In this document: positions 15,854 through 24,113 of the stretch, piece after piece
Layout of the letters: every line of letters begins with the position of its first letter
Position numbering within the stretch: the first letter of the stretch is position 1
Assembly (NCBI GenBank): GCA_036381035.1
Contig: DASVDQ010000050.1
Coordinates: forward strand, 1-56,506
Direction of reading: 5' to 3'
Origin: Trueperaceae bacterium
GTDB taxonomy: Bacteria; Deinococcota; Deinococci; Deinococcales; Trueperaceae
DNA length: 56,506 nucleotides
Translations under genes and position numbers: made by a program
Notes under the pieces: model-generated
The model's database searches: none
What the model was told of the DNA's origin: nothing
The model's input: the letters and a program-made list of their open reading frames with translations, nothing else

Positions 15854-17818
15854 TCAGCCGGCCGCGGCCGGAGCCAGGCCCGCGCCCGGCGCCGCGGACT
15901 CCTGCGCGCCCCTGAAGCTGCAGCCCTCGAGGTAGGCCTCGAGCAGCGCCCTGATGCGCTGGTGGTCGCCCCGCTGCGCCGCGTCCTGCAGCGCGTCGAC
16001 GGCGGCGTAGAGCGTCTGGGGGTCCATCGGCTCGGCGCGGGCCACGAAGATCTTCTCGTGCCGGGTGCGCGAACCCTGCTCCTTCTCGGTCATCAGCTCC
16101 TCGACCAGGCGCTCGCCCGGGCGCATGCCGGTGAAGCGGATCGGGACGTCGATGTCGGGCCGCAGGCCCGAGAGGCGGATGAGGTCGCGGGCGAGGTCGA
16201 GGATCTTGACGGGCTCGCCCATGTCGAGGATGTAGACCTCGCCGTTCCGCCCGAGGCTCGAGGCCTGCAGGACGAGCTGCGCCGCCTCGGGGATCGTCAT
16301 GAAGTAGCGCACCATGTCGGGGTGCGTGACCGTGACGGGCCCGCCGGCGGCGATCTGGGCCTTGAAGATGGGGATGACGCTGCCGCGGCTGCCGAGCACG
16401 TTGCCGAAGCGCACCGACACGAACCGCTGATCCGGTCCGGCGCGCCTGGCGGCGTCCTGCACCAGGTACTCGACGAGCCGCTTGGTCGCGCCCATCACCG
16501 ACGTGGGGTTCACGGCCTTGTCCGTCGAGATGTTCACGAAGTGCGAGACGCCGTACTTCAGCGCCATCTGGACGAGGTTCCGGCTGCCGACGACGTTGTT
16601 GAAGATCGCCTCCTCCGGGTTCTCCTCCATGAGCGGCACGTGCTTGTGGGCCGCGGCGTGGAAGACGACCTCGGGGCGGTAGCGGCTGAAGACGTAGTCG
16701 AGGCGGGCGCCGTTCTGGATCGCTCCGATCACGCCGTGGTAGCGCACCTCGGGCCAGTCGCGGTCGAGCTCGCGCTCGAGCGTGTAGATGCTGTTCTCGC
16801 CGTGCCCGAAGAGGATCAGCTCCGCCGGCTCGAAGCGGCAGATCTGGCGCACGAGCTCGGAGCCTATCGAGCCGCCGGCGCCGGTGATCATCACGCGCTT
16901 GCCGCGCAGGTAGCCGAGGATGCTGCCCACGTCGAGCTGCACCGGCGGCCGGCCGAGCAGGTCCTCGATGTCGACCTCGCGTATGCGCTTCAGGTCGACC
17001 TTGCCGGCGAGGACCTCGTACATGCCGGGGACGATCTTGTAGGTGAGGTTCGGCCGGGCGCGCCTGACCTGCTCGATGACGTTGCGCACCTCGTTGCCGC
17101 CGTGCGAGGGGATGGCGATGAGGACCTCGTCGATCTCGCGCTCGAGGATCACGCGCGCGGCGTCGGCCACCCGCCCCAGTACGGGCACGCTGGCGACGCG
17201 CTGGCCGACCTTCGAGGGGTCGTCGTCGAGGAAGGCGACGGGCTTCATGCCGGTCTCGGGGTGGCGCAGCAGCTCGCGCGCCACCAGCGCGCCGGCCTCG
17301 CCGGCGCCCACGACGAGCACGCGCTTGCGGAAGTCGGGCCCCACGACCGTGGCCTGGTGCTGCTCGTGCCGGTAGCGGGCGGCGGCCCGCACGGCGGCCA
17401 TGAGCAGGAACGTGACGGTGCCGTCGAGCACGGCGACGGAGCGCGGGATGCCCACCGCGGGCCCGCCGGCGACGAGCGCCGCGGAGCCCACGACCACGAC
17501 GAACCCGCCCAGCAGGGCGAGCGCGCCCAGGTCCCTGAACGACACGTTGCTCCACGAGCGCCGGTGCAGGTCGAAGGAGAAGTACGCCACGGCCTTGAGG
17601 GCCAGCGACACCGCGAGGGCGATGAGGAAGGGCTGGGCGTCGGGCAGGCGCTCGAGCCGCAGCACGAAGGCCAGGAGGGTGCCCGCCATGACCGCCACGG
17701 CGTCGAAGGCCAGCCTGCCGGCCATGCGCCGCGATAGGCGGCGCGAGCGCCGGCTCCTCGCGGGACCGGCGGCCGTCCGTCCGGCCGCACCGGCTTCGCC
17801 CCCGTCGCCCTCGCTCAT
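15854..17818 (-). CDS. membrane-bound nucleotide-sugar 4,6-dehydratase (CapD/PglF/WbpM family)
   Basis: This 654-residue protein has four hydrophobic segments in the first 140 residues, a CoA-binding-like Rossmann domain (KRVLVVGAGEAGALVAREL, about 145), and a C-terminal SDR domain (VMITGAGGSIGSELVRQ, about 290). The signatures HKHVPLMEENPEEAIFNNV, STDKAVNPTSVMGATKR with Met in place of the usual Tyr, and RFGNVLGSRGSVIPIF are typical of enzymes that convert UDP-GlcNAc to its 4-keto-6-deoxy derivative. That product is the substrate for a 4-aminotransferase such as the DegT-like gene here. The ATG at 17818 was chosen as the family N-terminus; longer frames lack a ribosome binding site. The 146 bases upstream contain no gene. 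Confidence 0.92.
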   Translation of the reverse strand: MSEGDGGEAGAAGRTAAGPARSRRSRRLSRRMAGRLAFDAVAVMAGTLLAFVLRLERLPDAQPFLIALAVSLALKAVAYFSFDLHRRSWSNVSFRDLGALALLGGFVVVVGSAALVAGGPAVGIPRSVAVLDGTVTFLLMAAVRAAARYRHEQHQATVVGPDFRKRVLVVGAGEAGALVARELLRHPETGMKPVAFLDDDPSKVGQRVASVPVLGRVADAARVILEREIDEVLIAIPSHGGNEVRNVIEQVRRARPNLTYKIVPGMYEVLAGKVDLKRIREVDIEDLLGRPPVQLDVGSILGYLRGKRVMITGAGGSIGSELVRQICRFEPAELILFGHGENSIYTLERELDRDWPEVRYHGVIGAIQNGARLDYVFSRYRPEVVFHAAAHKHVPLMEENPEEAIFNNVVGSRNLVQMALKYGVSHFVNISTDKAVNPTSVMGATKRLVEYLVQDAARRAGPDQRFVSVRFGNVLGSRGSVIPIFKAQIAAGGPVTVTHPDMVRYFMTIPEAAQLVLQASSLGRNGEVYILDMGEPVKILDLARDLIRLSGLRPDIDVPIRFTGMRPGERLVEELMTEKEQGSRTRHEKIFVARAEPMDPQTLYAAVDALQDAAQRGDHQRIRALLEAYLEGCSFRGAQESAAPGAGLAPAAAG

Positions 17819-17964
17819 CGGGACCCCACCGCCGCGGGACAGGCTCTCGGTCGACACGAAGGTCTGAGTCGGGGAAGTAGTTCGGTCGGACAACGCCTGC
17901 CTCCAGGACGCGCCATTGTGTTCCCGACGCGTGTTAACCTCGTGATGAGCGCGCTTCGGGCCCC

Positions 17965-19854
17965 TCATGAAGCCGCCGCGTGCTCCCTGTCGACGCTCTC
18001 GATAGCCCCCGCGTTGACCATCGCCCTGAACAGGGGGCTCGTCGCGAGGAGATCGTCGTACGTACCCTGCGCCTGAACCGTCCCGCGGTCAAGGACGTAG
18101 ATCACGTCGCAGCCTCGCACCGTCGACATGCGGTGAGCGATCATCACGATCGTCTTGCTCCTGCCCAGCTCGCTGACCGCCCTGAAGATGCTCTCCTCGG
18201 TGACGTTGTCGAGGGCGCTCGTGGCCTCGTCGAAGACCAGCACCTTGGGGTCGTGGTAGAGGGCGCGCGCGATGCCGAGGCGCTGGCGCTGACCGCCCGA
18301 GAGGCGCACGCCGCGCTCGCCGATCATCGTCTGGTAGCCGGCCGGCAGCTCGCTCTCGATGAAGTCGTGCACGTTGGCCAGGCGCGCGGCCCGCTCGACG
18401 GCCGCCATGTCGATGTCCTCGCGCCTGACCCCGAAGGCGATGTTGCCGGCGATCGTGTCGTCGGCGAGGTAGATCTGCTGCGGCACGTAGCCGAGGTTCG
18501 CCTGCCAGGCGCGTCGGTTCTCGTCCGTGACGGGCACACCGTCGATGAGGAGCTGGCCCTCCTCGGGCTCGAGCAGGCCGAGGAGGATGTCGACGGTCGT
18601 CGTCTTGCCCGAGCCGGTGGCGCCCACCAGGCCGACCGTGGTGTTGGCCTCGATGCGCAGGTCGAAGCCGTCGAGCACCGGCCGGAGCGCGCCGGGGTAG
18701 GTGAACCTCACGCCGCGCAGCTCGATCGACCTGCCGAAGGGCAGCGGCTCCACCGGTCGGGTCGGCGCCGGGTGCCGGCCCAGCGCCTCGAGGTCGCGGT
18801 GCAGGACGTCGATCGACGGGGTGCTGAACCGCAGCGCCGTGAGCGAGGCGAACAGGCTCTGCAGCGCGGGCAGCAGGCGCATCGTGGCGAAGGCGAAGAC
18901 GCCCAGGGTGGGCACGATGTCCGCCACGCCGTGGCCGCGCAGCAGCAGGACGAGGACGATGATCAGCATGCCGCCGAACGCGATCGTCTCGAAGGCGTAG
19001 CGGGGCACGGAGGCGATGACCTGCTGGCGCGCCATCTGCTTCTCGTAGACGCGCGAGTGGCGCGCGAAGCGGCGCAGGAACGGCTCCTCGCGGCCGAGGA
19101 TCCTGATGTCCTTGATGCCGGAGAGCGCCTCGGACGCCGCCTGGAAGCGCGCCCTGTCTGCCTGCGAGCGCAGGCGGCCGGACTCGGCCATGCCGCGCCG
19201 CACGAACAGGAACGTCACGCCGTAGGCGGCGCCGAGGAACCCGAACGTCATGAGGGCCAGCAGGGGGTAGAGGGCCAGGAGCAGGCCGAGGACGAAGAGC
19301 GTGACGATGCTCCTGGTGATGAGCTGCAGGGCCGCCAGCACGAACCCGCGCACGGCCTGCTTGACCTCCGAGAGGATGTTCGTCGCCAGACCCGCCGTGT
19401 TGCGGTCGAGGAAGAACACGTACGGCTTGGCGAGGTACTCGCGCAGCAGCTTCACCGACAGGTTGTGGTTGAGGTTCCACGAGTAGCGCAGCAGCAGCCA
19501 CTCGACGAACGCCGTGAAGCCGTTGCCCACGACCAGGAGGACCAGCGCCGCCGCGCCGGCGAAGACGAGGAACGAGTTCAGGCTCGTGAACCCGAGGAGG
19601 TCGTACGCCCTGGCCAGGAGGCGGTTGCTCTCCACCACGGTGGGGTCCGTGACGATGGCGAGGAACGGCAGCACCGAGGCGATGCCGACGACCTGCAGCA
19701 GGGCCATGGCCGTCACGGCCGGCAGCAGCAGGAGGAAGCGCCGGCGCTCGCGCGCGTCCATGAGCGCGAGCAGCTTGGCGGCGGCCTCGACCACCCCCTT
19801 GGACTCGTGCGCGGTCCCCGCCACGGGCGGTAGCTTCGGCTCTCGTCTGGTCAT
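17965..19854 (-). CDS. ABC-type lipid-linked glycan flippase (PglK/MsbA-like, fused permease-ATPase)
   Basis: This 629-residue half-transporter has about six transmembrane helices in residues 30-330 and a C-terminal nucleotide-binding domain. The latter has Walker A GATGSGKTTTV (about 409), the Q-loop in YVPQQIYL, the signature LSGGQRQRLGIARAL, Walker B VLVFDEATSALD and the H-loop in MIAHRMSTVRGC. Its position among the glycan genes and next to the PglF-like dehydratase suggests it flips an undecaprenyl-linked oligosaccharide across the inner membrane, as PglK does. The ATG at 19854 (MTRREPKL) was chosen; one at 19866 is also possible. No wzx-type flippase gene was found within the glycan locus. 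Confidence 0.87.
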   Translation of the reverse strand: MTRREPKLPPVAGTAHESKGVVEAAAKLLALMDARERRRFLLLLPAVTAMALLQVVGIASVLPFLAIVTDPTVVESNRLLARAYDLLGFTSLNSFLVFAGAAALVLLVVGNGFTAFVEWLLLRYSWNLNHNLSVKLLREYLAKPYVFFLDRNTAGLATNILSEVKQAVRGFVLAALQLITRSIVTLFVLGLLLALYPLLALMTFGFLGAAYGVTFLFVRRGMAESGRLRSQADRARFQAASEALSGIKDIRILGREEPFLRRFARHSRVYEKQMARQQVIASVPRYAFETIAFGGMLIIVLVLLLRGHGVADIVPTLGVFAFATMRLLPALQSLFASLTALRFSTPSIDVLHRDLEALGRHPAPTRPVEPLPFGRSIELRGVRFTYPGALRPVLDGFDLRIEANTTVGLVGATGSGKTTTVDILLGLLEPEEGQLLIDGVPVTDENRRAWQANLGYVPQQIYLADDTIAGNIAFGVRREDIDMAAVERAARLANVHDFIESELPAGYQTMIGERGVRLSGGQRQRLGIARALYHDPKVLVFDEATSALDNVTEESIFRAVSELGRSKTIVMIAHRMSTVRGCDVIYVLDRGTVQAQGTYDDLLATSPLFRAMVNAGAIESVDREHAAAS

Positions 19855-19885
19855 GGGCCGTCGCATGATAGGCCCCTGCCCCGTC

Positions 19886-21223
19886 TCATCTCGTGACGGC
19901 GCCATGAGAGGCATGGCGCCTGTCGCCGCGCCCGCCTGCCCCCCGAGCGTCGAGGGCGCGGCGCCACAGGTCCACGAGCCTGCGCACGGAGGCGGCGTGG
20001 TCCATCGTCTCCCCCACCAGTGCCGCCGCCGCCGCGCGCATGGCCGCGTGCGCCTCCGGCCGGGCCAGCACCCGCGCCAGCGACGCGCCCGCGGCGGCGT
20101 GGTCGTGGACCTCCACGAGGTAGCCGGTCTCGCGGTCCCGCACGAGCTCCTCGATGCCGAAGGTCCGCGTCGTGATCGCGACGCAGCCGCAGGCCATCGC
20201 CTCCTTGACGGCGTTGGGCAGGCGCTCCATGTGCGAGAGGTGGAGCAGGGCCTCGGACGCGGCCAGCTCCTCGAGCACCCGGTCGTGTGCGACGTGGCCG
20301 AGGAACGCCACGGCGTCGTCCACGCCGAGCTCCGCCGCGAGGCGTCGCAGCGCGTCCTCGGCGGGGCCGGTGCCCATCACGCGCAGCGTCGCGTGCGGGT
20401 TCGTCCTCCTGGCCGCGGCGAACGCCCGCAGGGCGTCGTCGACGCCCTTCGCCGGCACCAGGCGCGAGACGACGGCGACGCGTCCGGGCACCTTGGCCGT
20501 CCGGCGGGCGACCGCCGCGATGCGGGCCGTGTCTACGCCGTCGGGCACCAGCTCGACGCGCGAGGGCTCGAGTCCCGTGGCGGCGACGATCTCCGGCACG
20601 TTGCAGCGGGCCTGCGTCCGCACGACGTCGGCCAGCGCGGCGGCGGTCCTCGTGCCGGGGAAGCCGCGGTAGATGTCGTAGGCCACGAGGCTCAGCGAGA
20701 CGACGCACGGCAGACCGCGCCAGCGCAGCAGCGGGACCAGCACGGCGGGGTAGTGGCCCCACTCGAGGTGCACGACGTCGGGGGTGTCCAGCTCCAGCAG
20801 CTCGAGGGCCCTGAAGGCGAAGGGCAGCGCGGCCAGGGCCCGCGCGAGGTGGACGGGCTCCTTGGCGCAGGTGCGCGCGAGCCAGGCCAGGGACCGGGCG
20901 AGGACCGCCGGCCGGAACAGGGAGGCGGCCAGGCCCGAGACCGTCTCGCCCGGCCCGTTCGCGAGGAGCTCGGCCGCCTCCAGCCTCCGCTCGGCGACGA
21001 GGCCCTCCCAGCCGGGGTCGGGCGGCTTGTACGACATGACCCTCACCCGGTGGCCGGCCTCCAGGAGCGACCTGACGCGGGACGAGGCGAAGGTCTCGGC
21101 CGGCGCGGGGAACCGCGTCGTCACGACGACGACGTCGAGGGGGCGCTCGGGTAGGGCCGCCGGCGCGCCCTCCTGCGGCCAGGGTCCGGCCACGCCCCGG
21201 ACGTCCCCCCCGACGCGGGTCAT
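19886..21223 (-). CDS. glycosyltransferase, GT4-type (GT-B fold)
   Basis: This 445-residue cytosolic or membrane-associated transferase adds a sugar to the lipid-linked glycan. The N-terminal domain has the RFPAPAETFASSRVRSLLEAGH pattern. The C-terminal donor-binding domain shows RVAVVSRLVPAKGVDDALRAF (about 262), LRVMGTGPAEDALR, VAFLGHVAHDRVLEEL and the EX7E-type region LPNAVKEAMACGCVAITTRTFGIEELV. The donor and linkage cannot be predicted. It overlaps the upstream phosphoglycosyl transferase gene by an ATGA start/stop, implying translational coupling. Confidence 0.87.
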   Translation of the reverse strand: MTRVGGDVRGVAGPWPQEGAPAALPERPLDVVVVTTRFPAPAETFASSRVRSLLEAGHRVRVMSYKPPDPGWEGLVAERRLEAAELLANGPGETVSGLAASLFRPAVLARSLAWLARTCAKEPVHLARALAALPFAFRALELLELDTPDVVHLEWGHYPAVLVPLLRWRGLPCVVSLSLVAYDIYRGFPGTRTAAALADVVRTQARCNVPEIVAATGLEPSRVELVPDGVDTARIAAVARRTAKVPGRVAVVSRLVPAKGVDDALRAFAAARRTNPHATLRVMGTGPAEDALRRLAAELGVDDAVAFLGHVAHDRVLEELAASEALLHLSHMERLPNAVKEAMACGCVAITTRTFGIEELVRDRETGYLVEVHDHAAAGASLARVLARPEAHAAMRAAAAALVGETMDHAASVRRLVDLWRRALDARGAGGRGDRRHASHGAVTR

Positions 21224-21927
21224 AGGAGGCCGTACACGTCCCGCGCCCGGCGCAGCTCCGGCGGGTCGGGGAAGCGCCTGCGGCCGGCCGCCCTGGCGAG
21301 GATCACGGACGCGGTCCTGATGACCAGGGAGAGGTCGTAGGCCAGGGACGCCTCCCGCACGTAGACGATGTCGAGGGCGAGCTTCACGGGCAGGAGGCGC
21401 TCGACGTAGGCGTCGACGGCGTCGCCGTGCTGGAGCGTCTCCTCGCCCACGGCGTAGTAGTAGACGCTGCCGGGGCTGGTGATCCCCGGGCGCACCTCCA
21501 GCGTCTCCATGTGCGCCGGGGAGTAGTGCCGCGCGACGATGTCCGGGTCCTCCGGGCGCGGGCCGACCAGCGACATGTCGCCCCTGAGCACGTTGAAGAG
21601 CTGGGGCAGCTCGTCGACCTTCAGCCGCCGCAGGAGGCGGCCCAGCGGGAACACGCGCGGGTCGTCGCCCGCGGTGATGGGCGCCCCGCCGCCGCCCAAG
21701 TGCATGGTGCGGAACTTGTACATGGTGAAGGGCCTGCCGCCCACGCCGACGCGGCGCGCCCTGTAGAGGGCGGGCCCGGGGCTCGCCAGCGGCACCGCCA
21801 CGGCCACGAGCGCGAGGAGCGGCGACAGGACGAGGAGCGCCGCCGCCGAGAGCACGACGTCGAGCGCCCGCTTGACCGTCCCGCCCAGCGCGGCGGGGCG
21901 CGCGGCGCTCAGGGCACCGCCAGCCAC
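21220..21927 (-). CDS. undecaprenyl-phosphate phosphoglycosyl transferase (PglC/WcaJ C-terminal type)
   Basis: This 235-residue membrane enzyme would transfer a sugar-1-phosphate from a nucleotide sugar to undecaprenyl phosphate, starting glycan synthesis. It has one hydrophobic segment (about 22-45: VVLSAAALLVLSPLLALVA) and the family core: FTMYKFRTM, GDDPRVFPLGRLLRRLKVDELPQLFNVLRGDMSLVGPRPE. The short length matches monotopic PglC rather than the long WcaJ/WbaP form. The GTG at 21927 was chosen; it overlaps the aminotransferase gene by 19 bases. Because the first core residues (VKRALD) sit right after a GTC codon, a later non-standard start cannot be ruled out. Confidence 0.9.
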   Translation of the reverse strand: MAGGALSAARPAALGGTVKRALDVVLSAAALLVLSPLLALVAVAVPLASPGPALYRARRVGVGGRPFTMYKFRTMHLGGGGAPITAGDDPRVFPLGRLLRRLKVDELPQLFNVLRGDMSLVGPRPEDPDIVARHYSPAHMETLEVRPGITSPGSVYYYAVGEETLQHGDAVDAYVERLLPVKLALDIVYVREASLAYDLSLVIRTASVILARAAGRRRFPDPPELRRARDVYGLL

Positions 21928-23099
21928 CGCGACGCGGCCTCCAGCTGCGCCGCAGCGACGTCCTTGACCTCGCGGATCACGTCCTCGACGTCCTCGTCGG
22001 TGAGGCGAGGGTGCAGCGGCAGCGACAGCATGCGCTCGAACGCGTCCTTGGCGACGGGGAAGGCGTCCTCGTCGTAGCCGTACTTGTCGCGGTAGTAGCT
22101 CATCATGTGCAGCGGGCGGTAGTGGACGCTGAAGCCGATGTTGCGCCGCTTGAGCTCCTCGACGAACGAGTCGCGGTCGAGCCCGGGCAGGCGCGCCAGG
22201 CGCAGCACGTAGAGGTGCCACGCGCTCTCGCCGTAGTCGGCCTCGACCGGCGCCTGGAACCGCTCGTCGGAGCCGAACGCCTCCGTGTAGCGCCGCGCGA
22301 CCTCGCGGCGGCGCGCGTGGAACGACGCCAGCCTCTCGAGCTGCCGCAGGCCCAGGGCGGCCTGGACGTCGGTCATGTTGTACTTGAAGCCCGGCATCAC
22401 GATGTCGTACTGCCACGAGCCCGACCTGTCGAAGCGCTTCCAGCCGTCGGCCGACATGCCGTGCAGCCCGATGACGCGCGCCCTCTCGAGCAGCTCGGGG
22501 CTGCCCGTCAGCGCCCCGCCCTCGGCCGTCGTCAGGTTCTTCGTCGCGTAGAAGGAGAAGGACGCGAGGTTCTCGCGGCTGCCGACGAGGCGCCCGCGGT
22601 ACCGGGTCGGCACGGCGTGGGCGGCGTCCTCGACGACGTGCAGGCCGTGCCTCTCGGCGACCCGGAAGATCGGGTCGAGGTCGGCGGCTTGACCGGCGTA
22701 GTGCACGGGCATCACGGCCCGCGTGCGGGGCGTGACGGCGGCCTCCACGGCGGACGGGTCGATGCAGAGCGTGTCGGGCAGCACGTCTACGAGCACGGGC
22801 TTGGCGCCCACGTGCTCCACGACGTTCGCCGTCGCGGCGAAGGTGAGGGTGGGCACGATCACCTCGTCGCCCGGCCCGATGCCGAGGGTGACGAGCGCGA
22901 CGTGCAGGCCGGCGGTGCACGAGTTGAGCATCAGCGACGTGCCGCCCGGCGCCCCGACGTACGCGCCGAAGGCGCGCTCGAACTCCTTCGTGCGCGGGCC
23001 CGTGGTGATCCAGTCGGACCGCAGCGCGGCGACGACCTCGTCGATCTCCTCTTGCCCTATCGCAGGGGGCGAGAACGGCAGGAACGTGTCGCGTGCCAT
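21909..23099 (-). CDS. DegT/DnrJ/EryC1/StrS sugar aminotransferase
   Basis: This 396-residue PLP-dependent enzyme is predicted to aminate a 4-keto (less likely 3-keto) nucleotide sugar. The N-terminus FLPFSPPAIGQEEIDEVVAAL, the LNSCTAGLHVAL cofactor region, VIVPTLTFAATANVVEHVGA, the HYAGQAADLD segment, the VVEDAAHA Asp, and the PLP lysine in SFYATKNLTTAEGG define the family. With the PglF-type dehydratase in the same locus, the simplest reading is synthesis of UDP-4-amino-4,6-dideoxy-GlcNAc, as PglE does. No PglD-type acetyltransferase is visible in the window. The gene lies between a GT2 transferase and the phosphoglycosyl transferase. Confidence 0.92.
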   Translation of the reverse strand: MARDTFLPFSPPAIGQEEIDEVVAALRSDWITTGPRTKEFERAFGAYVGAPGGTSLMLNSCTAGLHVALVTLGIGPGDEVIVPTLTFAATANVVEHVGAKPVLVDVLPDTLCIDPSAVEAAVTPRTRAVMPVHYAGQAADLDPIFRVAERHGLHVVEDAAHAVPTRYRGRLVGSRENLASFSFYATKNLTTAEGGALTGSPELLERARVIGLHGMSADGWKRFDRSGSWQYDIVMPGFKYNMTDVQAALGLRQLERLASFHARRREVARRYTEAFGSDERFQAPVEADYGESAWHLYVLRLARLPGLDRDSFVEELKRRNIGFSVHYRPLHMMSYYRDKYGYDEDAFPVAKDAFERMLSLPLHPRLTDEDVEDVIREVKDVAAAQLEAASRWLAVP

Positions 23100-23108
23100 G
23101 GCTCTCCT

Positions 23109-24113
23109 CTACCGGCTCAGCTCGGCGCTGCGCGCCGAGGGCCTGCGTCCCAGCATCACGAAGTCGCGCAGCCCGGCCAGGTAGCCGAGGCCGTACGCGG
23201 CGTGCAGCACCCCGAACGCCGCCACGGTCCTGAGCAGGGCCGCGGGCTCGCGGGTGCGGGCCAGGGCGGCGACGAGGGCGGCCGCGCCGTAGGCGACCAG
23301 CGTGGCCACCAGCGCCCAGCGCGCCGGCGCCCAGAAGGCTCCCGCCGCCAGGGTCGCCACCAGCCACACTATGAGCGCCGGCGGCGCCAACTGCCGGAGG
23401 TTCGTCACGGTGCCGTGCTTGCGGTTCACGTACACCTTCCAGTAGCCGTACTGGAAGTACTGCCGCCACAGCTTGGCGTAGCTGGCCCTCACGAAGTAGC
23501 GCGACCGTATGCGGTTCGTGAACCAGATCAGGCGGCCGGCCTTGAGGAGCCTGAAGTTCAGCTCGTCGTCCTGGTTGCGGGCCAGCTCCTCGTCGAAGAG
23601 GCCGACCCTCAGCAGGTCGGCCTTGCGGTAGGCCCCGAACGCCAGGGTGTCGACGTAGCCGTCGTCGCCGCCGGTGCGGAAGCGGGCGTTGCCCACGCCG
23701 AACGGCGAGCCCATGGCCAGGGAGATGGCCGCGGACACCGGCCCCAGGTCGACGTTCTCGATCCGGCCGCCCACGCAGGCGCACTCGGGGTGAGCCTCGA
23801 GCGCCGCGAGGCACTCCTCGAGGAAGTCTGGGTGCACCTCGGCGTGGCCGTCGACGCGCACGACGACGTCGTGGCTGGCGGCCATCACCCCGCGGTTCAT
23901 CGCGTAGGGCACGGTGCGCTCGGGGTTGTCGACGAGCCTGAGCCCCGGCACCTCCGCGGCCAGTCGCTCCACGACCTCGCGCGTGCCGTCGCTGCTCATG
24001 CCGTCCACGACGATGACCTCGAGGGCGTCGAGGGCGCTGCCGGCGCGCGCCACGGACCTGATGGCCCTCTCGACGTAGGCGGCCTCGTTGCGCACCGGCA
24101 TCACCACCGTCAC
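23109..24113 (-). CDS. glycosyltransferase family 2 with C-terminal membrane segments
   Basis: This 334-residue GT-A transferase opens with VTVVMPVRNEAAYVERAIRS and contains VIVVDGMSSDGTREVVE, a DGH motif at VVRVDGHAEVHPDFLE (metal-binding DXD-like position) and RNQDDELNFRLLKAGRLIW. Two to three hydrophobic helices in the last 100 residues suggest membrane attachment, like succinoglycan-type ExoA/ExoU transferases. The GTG at 24113 forms a GTGA overlap with the CapK-like gene's stop. A much longer frame upstream runs antisense-like through that gene and is spurious. Confidence 0.88.
   Translation of the reverse strand: MTVVMPVRNEAAYVERAIRSVARAGSALDALEVIVVDGMSSDGTREVVERLAAEVPGLRLVDNPERTVPYAMNRGVMAASHDVVVRVDGHAEVHPDFLEECLAALEAHPECACVGGRIENVDLGPVSAAISLAMGSPFGVGNARFRTGGDDGYVDTLAFGAYRKADLLRVGLFDEELARNQDDELNFRLLKAGRLIWFTNRIRSRYFVRASYAKLWRQYFQYGYWKVYVNRKHGTVTNLRQLAPPALIVWLVATLAAGAFWAPARWALVATLVAYGAAALVAALARTREPAALLRTVAAFGVLHAAYGLGYLAGLRDFVMLGRRPSARSAELSR

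Noticed and set aside
15854-17968. Longer N-terminus for the 4,6-dehydratase starting at 17968
   Set aside because: The extra 50 residues are hydrophilic, lack a ribosome binding site, and precede the family's usual start at 17818.
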